Assembly (NCBI GenBank): GCA_903930805.1
Contig: CAIYZZ010000505.1
Location: forward strand, 1-8,660
Length of the DNA stretch: 8,660 bases
Direction: 5' to 3'
Origin: an uncultured Rhodocyclaceae bacterium
GTDB lineage: Bacteria; Pseudomonadota; Gammaproteobacteria; Burkholderiales; Rhodocyclaceae
How positions within the stretch are numbered: position 1 is the stretch's first letter; each line of letters opens with the position of its first letter. The notes beneath the pieces were generated by a model that was not told the origin of the DNA, searched no databases, and was given only the letters and a program-made list of their open reading frames with translations. Below, piece after piece: positions 1-7,518 of this stretch. The translations under genes were made by a program, and so were the position numbers.

Positions 1-178
1 CACCACCAGCTCCTACTTCGATCTGTTCAAGCGGCAGATCCTGGAAATCCTCCGGGCCGGGCTGGACGTGGTCTCCCCCTCGGAGGAGCTCTCTTTCCCC
101 TGGCTGGCCCATCCCAAAGAGGCGGACGAAATCGACGCTGCCGCAAAGAAGAAACCCGCCGTCGCCACCCGTCACTGA
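1..178 (+). CDS. 3' end of an unidentified protein (partial, 58 codons visible)
   Basis: Only the C-terminus is present; the reading frame enters from the left edge (first full codon at 2) and stops at TGA 176-178. The visible peptide has an amphipathic helix-like part (SSYFDLFKRQILEILRAG), then VVSPSEELSFPWL, and ends in a charged, Ala/Lys-rich tail that looks disordered. Third positions are strongly G/C, like the neighbouring genes, so the frame is probably real. The helix followed by a short strand ending in a Pro is loosely reminiscent of the C-terminal cytoplasmic end of MscS-type mechanosensitive channels. That is a weak resemblance and I do not assign a function. It does not resemble the end of an M16 peptidase. 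The next gene starts nine bases after the stop, so co-transcription is likely. Confidence 0.6.
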   Translation, partial: TTSSYFDLFKRQILEILRAGLDVVSPSEELSFPWLAHPKEADEIDAAAKKKPAVATRH

Positions 179-187
179 GAAACCCTT

Positions 188-1480
188 ATGCGAAACCTGT
201 TTGCCATTCTCATTCTTTTTGTACTTGCCTCCGGTCTCGTTCAGGCCGGCCCGCAGATCCAGCATTGGGTCGCACCGTCAGGCGCCAGGGTGTATTTCGT
301 CGAAAGCCGCAGCCTGCCGATTCTCGACGTGCATATCGATCTCGCCGCCGGCAGCGGGCAGGATCCGGCCGAAAAATCCGGTGTAGCGAGTCTCACGACT
401 GGCCTGCTGGATTCCGGTACCGACACTCTGGACGAAGAGCAGATCTCGGCACGCCTCGTCGATCTTGGCGCGAAACTGACCGGGGCATCCGATCACGACA
501 AGGCCAGCCTGACACTGCGTACGCTCTCATCCACAGAGGAGAAAACCGGTGCGCTGGATTTGCTGCGCGCCGTCCTGTCAGCGCCGACTTTTCCCGAGAC
601 GGTGCTGGCGCGTGAGAAGACGAGCATGATCGAGGGACTGAAGGATGCCGCAACCCGGCCCGACAGCATCGCCGCCAAAAGATTTTCCGCAGCGATCTAC
701 CCCGATCATCCCTATGGCCGTATAGCCACGCCGGAGAGCGTGGAACGCATCACGCGCGACGATCTGGTGGCTTTTTACCGGGCGAATTTTTCCGCCCGTG
801 CCGCAGTGGTCTCGATCATCGGCGATGTGTCGCGTGCGGAAGCCGAGGAAATCGCTCAGCAACTCACCGCGGCGCTGCCAACGGGTGTTGACGCAGCCAT
901 CCTGGCTGCCGTGACCTTGCCAAAGGGCGAACTCATCAAGGTGGCGCATCCGGCCACCCAGTCGCATATTTTCGTCGGCCTGCCGGCAATGAAGCGCACT
1001 GATCCCGATTACTTCGCGCTGCTGGTCGGCAATTACACACTCGGTGGTGGCGGTTTCGTCTCGCGGCTGGTGAAGGAAGTGCGCGAAAAACGAGGTTACG
1101 CCTACAGCGTCTATTCCTACTTCGCCCCCCGCGTGCTCGCTGGCCCCTTCCAGATCGGCTTGCAAACCAAACGCGAGCAGGCGGGCGATGCGCTGAAGGT
1201 GGTCGAAGAAGTTCTTACCGAATTCCTCGCCAAGGGCCCGACGGCGCAGGAACTCGCCGCCGCCAAGAAGAATCTCATCGACGGCCAGGCCCTGCGCATT
1301 GACAGCAACGCCAAGCTGCTCGGCTACTTGTCGCTGATCGGCTTTTATGGCCTGCCGCTCGACTACCTCGAACAATTCCCGCGCAAGGTCGATGCGATCA
1401 CGCGCGACGATGTCAGGATGGCTTTCCAGCGGCACGTCAAACCGGAGAATCTCGTCACCGTGATCGTGGCGGCGGATTGA
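188..1480 (+). CDS. Exported M16-family protein without the zinc motif (non-catalytic subunit type)
   Basis: This 430-residue protein starts with a signal peptide (residues 1-20, hydrophobic LFAILILFVLASG, likely cleavage after VQA), so it should act in the periplasm. Two M16 domains follow. The N-terminal one has the family layout, but where active members carry HxxEH (consensus GxAHFLEHMLFKGT) it reads GVASLTTGLLDSGT at residues 65-78, so all three zinc/catalytic residues of that motif are gone. The C-terminal domain (about 195-430) keeps GGGGFVSRLVKEVREKRGYAYS around 286-307, including the Arg/Tyr motif (R302, Y304, Y306) that in two-subunit M16 peptidases is supplied by the non-catalytic chain. 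It is therefore probably the partner of a zinc-bearing M16 protein. In many related genomes the two genes are adjacent and sit before rsmD; here no zinc-bearing gene is visible. The ATG at 188 gives a good signal peptide; only a weak GAGA precedes it. Confidence 0.9.
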   Translation: MRNLFAILILFVLASGLVQAGPQIQHWVAPSGARVYFVESRSLPILDVHIDLAAGSGQDPAEKSGVASLTTGLLDSGTDTLDEEQISARLVDLGAKLTGASDHDKASLTLRTLSSTEEKTGALDLLRAVLSAPTFPETVLAREKTSMIEGLKDAATRPDSIAAKRFSAAIYPDHPYGRIATPESVERITRDDLVAFYRANFSARAAVVSIIGDVSRAEAEEIAQQLTAALPTGVDAAILAAVTLPKGELIKVAHPATQSHIFVGLPAMKRTDPDYFALLVGNYTLGGGGFVSRLVKEVREKRGYAYSVYSYFAPRVLAGPFQIGLQTKREQAGDALKVVEEVLTEFLAKGPTAQELAAAKKNLIDGQALRIDSNAKLLGYLSLIGFYGLPLDYLEQFPRKVDAITRDDVRMAFQRHVKPENLVTVIVAAD

Positions 1481-1551
1481 GAAAAAGGGGTTTCAGCGGA
1501 ACCAAAAGTCGGCACTGGCGGGACGGCAGATGCCGGGAAGAGACGCTCGCC

Positions 1552-2184
1552 CTAGCTTCGTTCTATAAGGTCAGCAACCTGAACATTTTGGTGCGGATCA
1601 TTTCCTGATCGCATTCCACTGACGACGCCCGCTTTGTCAGCATCATCTTTGTTTTGGCTCATCTTCCACTTTCCTTCGATCCGCCTGATGGGAATTTCGA
1701 TGCCAATGATGGCCTTCATCTGTGTGGCGATGTAATCGGCGGGTGCATCATCGGCCGACCAGGATTGCGGGCGTGGTTTCTCGTGATGGCCGGTAAGGCA
1801 ATTGAGTTGCCTCCGTATCCAATCGGGGTCATCAATAACTGACGGGCTTCCCCATACTTGCACTGTGACGTAATTCCATGTGGGAACAACCTTATGGGTT
1901 TTGGCCTTGCTCGGATACCACGAAGGCGTGACATAGCCGTCTGCCCCCTGAAAGACCACGAGGCACTCGTTCATGCTTTCAAGCGTTTTCCAGTGTGGAT
2001 TCGCTTTCGCCATATGAGCGCGAAGCACACCTTGCTCCCCCTCATCAGCGAAAAGAAGGAATGGCAGCGGAGATGCCTGAAGGCCATCGACGCCATGGGT
2101 CACCAACAGACCAAGCGGATGTGTCCGCATCAGTTCATGCAGGGTTTCAATCCGGGTTTCGCGGAAATTGGCAGGGATATACAT
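1552..2184 (-). CDS. paiB: PaiB-type FMN-binding protein (negative transcriptional regulator family)
   Basis: The 210-residue product begins MYIPANFRE and matches the PaiB/FMN_bind_2 family along its length. Visible hallmarks are the N-terminal YIPxxF, PLPFLL (39-44), LRAHMAKANPHW (54-65), FQGADGYVTPSWY (78-90), VVPTWNYVTVQVWG (99-112) and the C-terminal EGKWKMSQN (170-178). The family has a split-barrel flavin-reductase-like fold. Bacillus PaiB was described as a repressor of protease and sporulation genes, and many proteobacterial members have no known target. No helix-turn-helix is apparent, so a DNA-binding role here is uncertain; FMN binding or a redox/detoxification role is as likely. 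It is transcribed against both flanking genes, and its 3' part is lower in GC than they are (26 of 60 bases at 1561-1620, against 36 of 60 at 1261-1320 in the M16 gene). This suggests later acquisition. The ATG at 2184 has no clear Shine-Dalgarno sequence. Confidence 0.92.
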   Translation of the reverse strand: MYIPANFRETRIETLHELMRTHPLGLLVTHGVDGLQASPLPFLLFADEGEQGVLRAHMAKANPHWKTLESMNECLVVFQGADGYVTPSWYPSKAKTHKVVPTWNYVTVQVWGSPSVIDDPDWIRRQLNCLTGHHEKPRPQSWSADDAPADYIATQMKAIIGIEIPIRRIEGKWKMSQNKDDADKAGVVSGMRSGNDPHQNVQVADLIERS

Positions 2185-2378
2185 GGGCAGCTAACCGCAT
2201 AGGGTTATCGAAAACCAAAGCTCGGTGTGGGTGGTGTCGGAGGTGGCGCAACCATACCATTTGAGCTATGTTTTGGCGATTTCCACCGGGGTGCTCTTTG
2301 GCCGGATTTTCGCGCTGGAGCACGCAACGCCAATAGAATCACTCCCTTGATGCCAAATTTCCCTTTTCCGCTTTCCCG
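2185..2378. other. 194-bp spacer between divergent paiB and rsmD, with several odd elements
   Basis: This is the longest gene-free stretch in the window. From left to right it holds: GGTTATCGAAAACC at 2203-2216, an imperfect palindrome resembling a tRNA T-arm on the minus strand; a G-rich tract at 2224-2246 with repeated GGT/GG runs; TAGCTCAAATGGTA on the minus strand at 2255-2268, which resembles a tRNA D-arm; and a perfect 6-base inverted repeat, GTGCTC at 2291-2296 and GAGCAC at 2318-2323, with a 21-base loop and no T-tract. A TAGAAT hexamer at 2334-2339 could be a -10 box for rsmD, but no good -35 lies 16-18 bases upstream. The + strand frame 2203-2382 is open throughout and ends in a stop overlapping the rsmD start. 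No clear paiB promoter was recognised. Confidence 0.5.

Positions 2379-2382
<4 letters not shown>
2227..2382 (+). CDS. Possible small ORF or leader peptide overlapping the rsmD start (speculative)
   Basis: The frame is open from the codon after TAG 2200-2202 to TGA 2380-2382. With a GTG start at 2227 it would encode 51 residues beginning VGGVGGGATIPFELCFGDF; with the ATG at 2350 it would encode only MPNFPFPLSR. The TGA shares bases with the rsmD ATG (ATGA at 2379-2382), the same arrangement as rsmD/coaD and lolB/ispE further along, so coupled translation into rsmD is conceivable. The rsmD start itself has only a pyrimidine-rich leader and no Shine-Dalgarno sequence, which would fit coupling. 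Against it, neither possible start has a good ribosome binding site, the Gly-rich N-terminus looks unlike a folded protein, and I recognise no family. It may simply be a remnant of a repeat or chance. Confidence 0.2.
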
Positions 2383-3678
<1,296 letters not shown>

Positions 3679-3693
3679 GCGGCAGATAAGCCT

Positions 3694-4419
3694 TTGACCG
3701 ATCCCACCACGCTGGCGTTCTGGATCGCCGTTCTCCAGATCATCGTCATCGACATCCTGCTCGGTGGCGATAACGCGGTGGTGATTGCGTTGGCTTGCCG
3801 CAAGCTGCCGGACGCGCAGCGCAAACAGGGTATTTTCTGGGGTGTCATCGGCGCGATTGGCCTGCGCATCGTGCTGATCTTCTTCGCCTTGCAACTGCTT
3901 GGCATTCCCTGGCTCAAGATCGTCGGTGCGGCACTGCTGGTCTGGATCGGCGTCAAGCTGCTGCAACCGGAGGAGGCAGGTCACGGCGACGTTGCCGCCG
4001 CCACCACGCTGATGGCGGCGATCAAGACCATCATCATTGCCGACGCAGTGATGAGCTTGGATAACGTCATCGCCGTCGCCGCAGCGGCGCATGGCAGCAT
4101 ACTGTTGGTAGTGTTCGGCATCCTGGTTTCGATCCCCCTCGTGGTCTGGGGCAGCCAGTTGGTGCTGAAGTTGATGGATCGTTACCCCATCGTGATCACC
4201 GGCGGCGGCGCGCTGCTGGGCTGGATCGCTGGCGGCATGATCATTGGCGACCCGGCGTTACCCCCCGACTTGTTTTCAGGTATTCCCTATGCGAAACATG
4301 TGCTGGCGGCGGTCGGCGCGCTTCTGGTTCTGGCGCTCGGCAAGCTGCTGGCGATGCGCACGGTCGCGGTGCGGCATGTTGCACCGGCCGATTTGCTGGC
4401 CGAAAACAAGGAGAATTGA
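3694..4419 (+). CDS. TerC/YjbE-family integral membrane protein
   Basis: The 241-residue protein is almost entirely hydrophobic, with about seven membrane segments (near 8-33, 47-70, 73-90, 108-131, 133-156, 165-184 and 203-220). It carries the acidic signatures of TerC proteins within membrane segments: D20 and GGDN (24-27) in the first, and D117 with SLDN (121-124) in the fourth. The family is implicated in metal handling: Bacillus members act in manganese export and metalation of exported proteins, while TerC itself is linked to tellurium resistance. A metal-export role here is inference. The start is TTG at 3694: an in-frame TAA (the ferredoxin stop, 3676-3678) lies just upstream and the next in-frame ATG is codon 107, so no ATG start is possible. 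No yybP-ykoY-type manganese riboswitch fits in the 15-base gap. The last residues are charged (ENKEN) and the gene runs almost into the next one. Confidence 0.93.
   Translation: MTDPTTLAFWIAVLQIIVIDILLGGDNAVVIALACRKLPDAQRKQGIFWGVIGAIGLRIVLIFFALQLLGIPWLKIVGAALLVWIGVKLLQPEEAGHGDVAAATTLMAAIKTIIIADAVMSLDNVIAVAAAAHGSILLVVFGILVSIPLVVWGSQLVLKLMDRYPIVITGGGALLGWIAGGMIIGDPALPPDLFSGIPYAKHVLAAVGALLVLALGKLLAMRTVAVRHVAPADLLAENKEN
4408..4413 (+). promoter_or_regulatory. Shine-Dalgarno AAGGAG fixing the start of the stress-protein gene
   Basis: AAGGAG lies inside the last codons of the TerC-like gene, eight bases before ATG 4422. This places the universal stress protein start at 4422 rather than at the in-frame TTG at 4416, which is only two bases from the motif. 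Confidence 0.75.
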
Positions 4420-4421
4420 CC

Positions 4422-4850
4422 ATGGCGCAAAATTGGCTTGTTCCGATTGACGGCTCGACAATCTCACTCAAGCCTGTCGCCTGGATCACTGCCCATGTGG
4501 GTGACTGGAAGGTTGCGCCGCAGATTCACCTGCTTAACGTGCAGCCCGCGCTGTCTGGCGACATCAACCGCTTCATCAACGCCGACCAGATTCGCGAGTT
4601 TCATCGCGAGGAAGGCCTCAAGGCACTGGCGGCTGCGGAGCAGCAACTCAAGGCTGCCGGACTTGTGCCGCAGTTGCATGTTTCTGTTGGTGACAGTGCC
4701 GAGACCATCGTCGACTTCGCCGCAGGCAAGGACTGCAACCAGATCCTGATCGGTACTCGCGGTCACAGCGGGCTGGGCGGCACGCTGCTCGGATCAGTGG
4801 CTTCGAAGGTGGCGCACCTGACCAAGGTGCCGTTGCTGCTGGTCAGATAA
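4422..4850 (+). CDS. Universal stress protein (UspA family, ATP-binding type)
   Basis: This single-domain 142-residue protein has the Usp alpha/beta fold pattern: N-terminal strand NWLVPIDGS (4-12, with D10 in the nucleotide-binding position), a long helix about 52-80 (IREFHREEGLKALAAAEQQL), strand LHVSVGD (85-91), helix SAETIVDFA, and strand QILIGTRG. Residues 111-125 fit G-x2-G-x9-G-S exactly (GTRG...GS), the ATP-binding signature of MJ0577-like members, so nucleotide binding is expected. The C-terminal strand is VPLLLVR. Such proteins aid survival under stress or growth arrest, but a specific role cannot be read from sequence. Only two bases separate it from the TerC-like stop, so the two are surely co-transcribed. 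Its stop is two bases from that of convergent mutM. Confidence 0.95.
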   Translation: MAQNWLVPIDGSTISLKPVAWITAHVGDWKVAPQIHLLNVQPALSGDINRFINADQIREFHREEGLKALAAAEQQLKAAGLVPQLHVSVGDSAETIVDFAAGKDCNQILIGTRGHSGLGGTLLGSVASKVAHLTKVPLLLVR

Positions 4851-4852
4851 AC

Positions 4853-5719
4853 TCAGCGCTGGCAGCGCGGACAGAAATAAGTCGAACGCTGCCCCTGCCG
4901 GATCGCTTTGATCGGTGCGCCGCATTTCACGCACGGCTCCCCCGCCCGGTCATATACCTTGTGGCGGGTCTGGAACTCGCCCATACCGCCCTCGGCATTG
5001 CAGAAGTCACGCAGCGTGCTGCCACCCGCGCGGATGGCGGCTTGCAGGGTTTTCTTGATGGCCGGCACAAGTAGGCTGAGACGCCCAAGGCTAATTCGAC
5101 CTGCGGGGGTGCGCGGGTCGATGCCGGCGTCGAAGAGACTTTCCGCCGCGTAGATATTGCCGACGCCGACGACGAGGCTGGCATCCATGAGCGCTGGTTT
5201 GATCGCGACAGTTTTTCCCTGCAGGGCCCGCCGCAGGTATGCGGGCGTGAATGCACGCGTCAGCGGTTCGATGCCGAGTTTGGCGATCAACGGATGTTCT
5301 AGGGGATCGCCTTCGAGCCAAAGTAGCGCACCGAAGCGGCGTGGATCGGTGAGGCGCAATACGTTTGTGCCGAAGACGAAATCGGCGTGGTCGTGTTTTT
5401 CTGGTGGCGTATCGGGTGTGACGAAGCGCAGGCTACCCGACATGCCCAGATGGACGAGCAGATGGCCACCGCCAAAACGAAGTTTCAGAGAAGACTCATG
5501 CCCGCTTGCGGGCGTGATGTCGGAACTAAAATCGAGCAACAGGTACTTGCCGCGCCGTTTCGCCGCCACGAGTGACTTGCCGGCAAGTTTGCGCGCGAGG
5601 CCAGCGGGGATCGGATAGCGCAAAGTCGGCGTGCGCAGGACGGCGCGTTCGAGCCGCGCGCCTTCAACCCGGCGGGCGATGCCGCGACGCGTGACCTCGA
5701 CTTCAGGTAGTTCAGGCAT
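4853..5719 (-). CDS. mutM: Formamidopyrimidine-DNA glycosylase (Fpg/MutM)
   Basis: This bifunctional base-excision repair enzyme removes 8-oxoguanine and Fapy lesions and cuts the abasic site by beta,delta-elimination. The start at 5719 is set by biology: after Met removal, P2 of MPELPEVE is the catalytic nucleophile, so the 14 residues available upstream cannot belong. The 288-residue product shows P2 and E3, the conserved lysine K58 (RGKYLLL), HLGMSGSLRF, the helix-two-turn-helix signature GVGNIYAAESLF, and a C-terminal zinc finger with cysteines 263, 266, 283 and 286; R278 in GQRSTYFCP is the conserved finger arginine. It is about 19 residues longer than the E. coli enzyme, mostly an insertion near 65-84. 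It is transcribed away from the TPR gene. No Shine-Dalgarno sequence is apparent. Confidence 0.97.
   Translation of the reverse strand: MPELPEVEVTRRGIARRVEGARLERAVLRTPTLRYPIPAGLARKLAGKSLVAAKRRGKYLLLDFSSDITPASGHESSLKLRFGGGHLLVHLGMSGSLRFVTPDTPPEKHDHADFVFGTNVLRLTDPRRFGALLWLEGDPLEHPLIAKLGIEPLTRAFTPAYLRRALQGKTVAIKPALMDASLVVGVGNIYAAESLFDAGIDPRTPAGRISLGRLSLLVPAIKKTLQAAIRAGGSTLRDFCNAEGGMGEFQTRHKVYDRAGEPCVKCGAPIKAIRQGQRSTYFCPRCQR
4856..4868 (-). terminator. Weak hairpin at the mutM/stress-protein junction (possible terminator)
   Basis: GCGCT-GGC-AGCGC forms a perfect 5-bp stem with a 3-base loop over the last mutM codons. On the minus strand it is followed by TGAGTTTATCTG, which has only a short T-run; on the plus strand no T-run follows. 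With two bases between the convergent stops, any terminator must lie inside coding sequence, and this is the best candidate I see. It is short and may be chance. Confidence 0.2.
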
Positions 5720-5750
5720 GGCGGCTATTGGAAACTGATAACATGCCTCC

Positions 5751-5779
5751 ATTCTATGCACAAGCCTTTCTCAGCCCAA
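5751..5779 (-). promoter_or_regulatory. Candidate sigma-70 promoter for mutM
   Basis: On the minus strand TTGGGC (5779-5774) and TAGAAT (5756-5751) are separated by 17 bases. The -10 matches the consensus at five of six positions and the -35 at three. Transcription would start near 5744, about 25 bases before the mutM ATG. It lies in the 71-bp gap between the divergent mutM and TPR genes. No comparably good promoter was found on the plus strand of this gap. Confidence 0.4.
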
Positions 5780-5790
5780 CGCCCGCTCCC

Positions 5791-7518
5791 ATGAAACCGA
5801 TTCTTCCCCTGCTTGCTGCCGCTTCGATTCTGCTTGCCGCCGGCTTGCATGCCGAGGAGGCTGCAACCGATAAAACCGAAGCAACCGAGCGGGAGGAAGT
5901 TGAAGCCGATGTGCGCCTGCCGTCGGTAGATCTCACCCCCCGGCTGCTTTACCTTTTTTTATTGGCCGAGATCGCCGGGCAACGCGGGCAGTTGGCCAGC
6001 GCCACCGAACTCTATCGCGACATTGCGCGCGAAACACGTGACCCCCGCATTGCCCGTCGCGCTACCGAGCTTGCCCTGCATGCTCGGCGCACAGATATGG
6101 CACTCGACGCGGCGCGGGTCTGGCTTGAGGTTGAACCGGAGTCGGCCCAGGCACGCCAGACGGTCGTCAGTCTGCTGGCGGCGCACGGGCGCTATGACGA
6201 GCTCGTTTCTGTGGTTGCGAGCATGCTCGCGGCCGATCCACAGAATGTCGGCCCGAACCTGCTGCGTCTCAATCGATTGTTCGCTCGCGGGGGTGACCGC
6301 CAAGCCATCCGTACGCTCGTGGAGACCGTGACCGCGCCTTATCTGCAAATTCCCGAATCGCATTACGCTCGCGCCCTTGCAGTTTTCGAGGCGCGCGATA
6401 TGGTTGCTGCCCGCAGCGCAATTACCCATGCGCTCGAGCTCAAGCCTGACTGGGAGGCCGCCGCGCTGTTCCATGTCCAGCTGATCGAAAACCGCGCCGA
6501 GGCGCTGGCGGTGCTCGGTGGTTTCGTCGCCGCGTATCCGCAGGCCCATGAGGCGCGTATGGCTTACGCCCGCGCCCTGGTGGGTGAAAAACGTTATGCA
6601 GAAGCGCGGCGGGAGTTTGGCATCCTGCTGGAGTACGGTGCCAGCGACCAGGACAAGAACGGCGACGTGATCTTTGCGGTGGCTGTGCTGTCGCTGCAAC
6701 TCAACGATACTGCTCAAGCTGAAAAACAGCTGCACCGACTCATCGACATCGGCCATGCCGAAGCCGACAAGGCGCGCTTTTTCCTTGGCCAGATTGCCGA
6801 GGAAGACAAGCGTTGGGACGAGGCCTTGCAATGGTTTGCCCAGGTGGGTCGTGGCGAGCACTACCTGACGGCTCGCATGCATGCCGCCAACGTGTTGGTC
6901 AAACAGGACAAACTCGATCTAGCGCGCCGTCAGTTGGCGGAGGCCGAAGTCGCCAATCCGCGTGAGCGCGTGCAGTTGCTGATCGGCGAAGCGCAGATCC
7001 TGCGCGAGGCGGAGCGCATTGCCGACGCGTATGACTTGCTGACTGCGGGTTTGGCGCAGCAGCCAGATCAGCCTGAGCTGCTCTACGAAATTGCGCTGCT
7101 GGCCGAAAAAATGGGCCGTGCGGATGAGCTCGAAAAGCGTCTGCGCCGCCTGATCGAACTGCATCCCGATCATGCCCATGCGCTCAATGCGCTGGGCTAT
7201 TCGCTGGCCGAGCGCAATGTGCGACTCATCGAGGCGCGCGAACTGATCGAGCGTGCGCTGCAACTGGCACCCAACGACCCTTTCATCCTCGATAGCAAGG
7301 GTTGGGTGCTGTTCCGCCAAGGCGATGCGCCGGCCGCCCTCGATGTGCTCAATACGGCCTTTACCATCCGCGCCGACCCGGAGATTGCCGCCCACCTCGG
7401 CGAGGTGCTGTGGTCGCTTGGGCGCCAGGTTGAAGCACGTCAGACTTGGGAAAAGGCGCGACTTGAACATCCCGCCAGCGAAGCCCTGGCAGAAACCATC
7501 AAGCGCTTCCCGCATTGA
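5791..7518 (+). CDS. Periplasmic TPR-repeat protein, positional counterpart of Pseudomonas PA4667/LbcA
   Basis: This 575-residue protein is nearly all helical repeats. The signal peptide (MKPILPLLAAASILLAAGLHA, cleavage after A21) fixes the start at ATG 5791; an upstream TTG at 5728 would bury it behind 21 extra residues. After an acidic linker (22-45), TPR-like repeats fill the rest, clearest at the C-terminus: HAHALNALGYSLAERN, PFILDSKGWVLFRQGD and PEIAAHLGEVLWSLGR, each followed by an A-helix/B-helix pair. In Pseudomonas the gene in the same place before lolB-ispE (PA4667) encodes LbcA, a TPR outer-membrane lipoprotein that activates the protease CtpA and brings substrates to it. A similar adaptor role is inference from position and architecture. 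Unlike LbcA, this protein has no lipobox and I see no cysteine in it. Its stop overlaps the lolB start (TTGA, 7515-7518). Confidence 0.9.
   Translation: MKPILPLLAAASILLAAGLHAEEAATDKTEATEREEVEADVRLPSVDLTPRLLYLFLLAEIAGQRGQLASATELYRDIARETRDPRIARRATELALHARRTDMALDAARVWLEVEPESAQARQTVVSLLAAHGRYDELVSVVASMLAADPQNVGPNLLRLNRLFARGGDRQAIRTLVETVTAPYLQIPESHYARALAVFEARDMVAARSAITHALELKPDWEAAALFHVQLIENRAEALAVLGGFVAAYPQAHEARMAYARALVGEKRYAEARREFGILLEYGASDQDKNGDVIFAVAVLSLQLNDTAQAEKQLHRLIDIGHAEADKARFFLGQIAEEDKRWDEALQWFAQVGRGEHYLTARMHAANVLVKQDKLDLARRQLAEAEVANPRERVQLLIGEAQILREAERIADAYDLLTAGLAQQPDQPELLYEIALLAEKMGRADELEKRLRRLIELHPDHAHALNALGYSLAERNVRLIEARELIERALQLAPNDPFILDSKGWVLFRQGDAPAALDVLNTAFTIRADPEIAAHLGEVLWSLGRQVEARQTWEKARLEHPASEALAETIKRFPH

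Noticed and set aside
578..1435. Long minus-strand open frame (285 codons) inside the M16 gene
   Set aside because: It is a shadow of the GC-rich M16 coding frame; the plus-strand product has clear family motifs and a signal peptide, whereas the minus-strand product has none.
1510..1535. Inverted repeat CGGCA/TGCCG after the M16 gene as a terminator
   Set aside because: The stem is only 5 bp with a 16-base loop, and no T-tract follows on either strand.
2203..2275. Possible tRNA gene on the minus strand (TAGCTCAAATGGTA and GGTTTTCGATAACC resemble D- and T-arms)
   Set aside because: The D-stem does not close, the distance between the arms is about ten bases too long, no acceptor stem pairs at the ends, and no anticodon stem is apparent. 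At best it is a degraded fragment.
2291..2323. GTGCTC/GAGCAC inverted repeat as an intrinsic terminator or operator
   Set aside because: The loop is 21 bases with no T-run after it, and there is no evidence of a cognate regulator, so it is kept only as a spacer element.
5728..5790. Upstream TTG start for the TPR protein
   Set aside because: It would add 21 residues before a textbook signal peptide and overlap the likely mutM promoter region; ATG 5791 is a better start.
5959..6882. Long minus-strand open frame (307 codons) inside the TPR gene
   Set aside because: It is antisense to a well-supported TPR protein and shows no recognisable domain; high third-position GC leaves such frames open.
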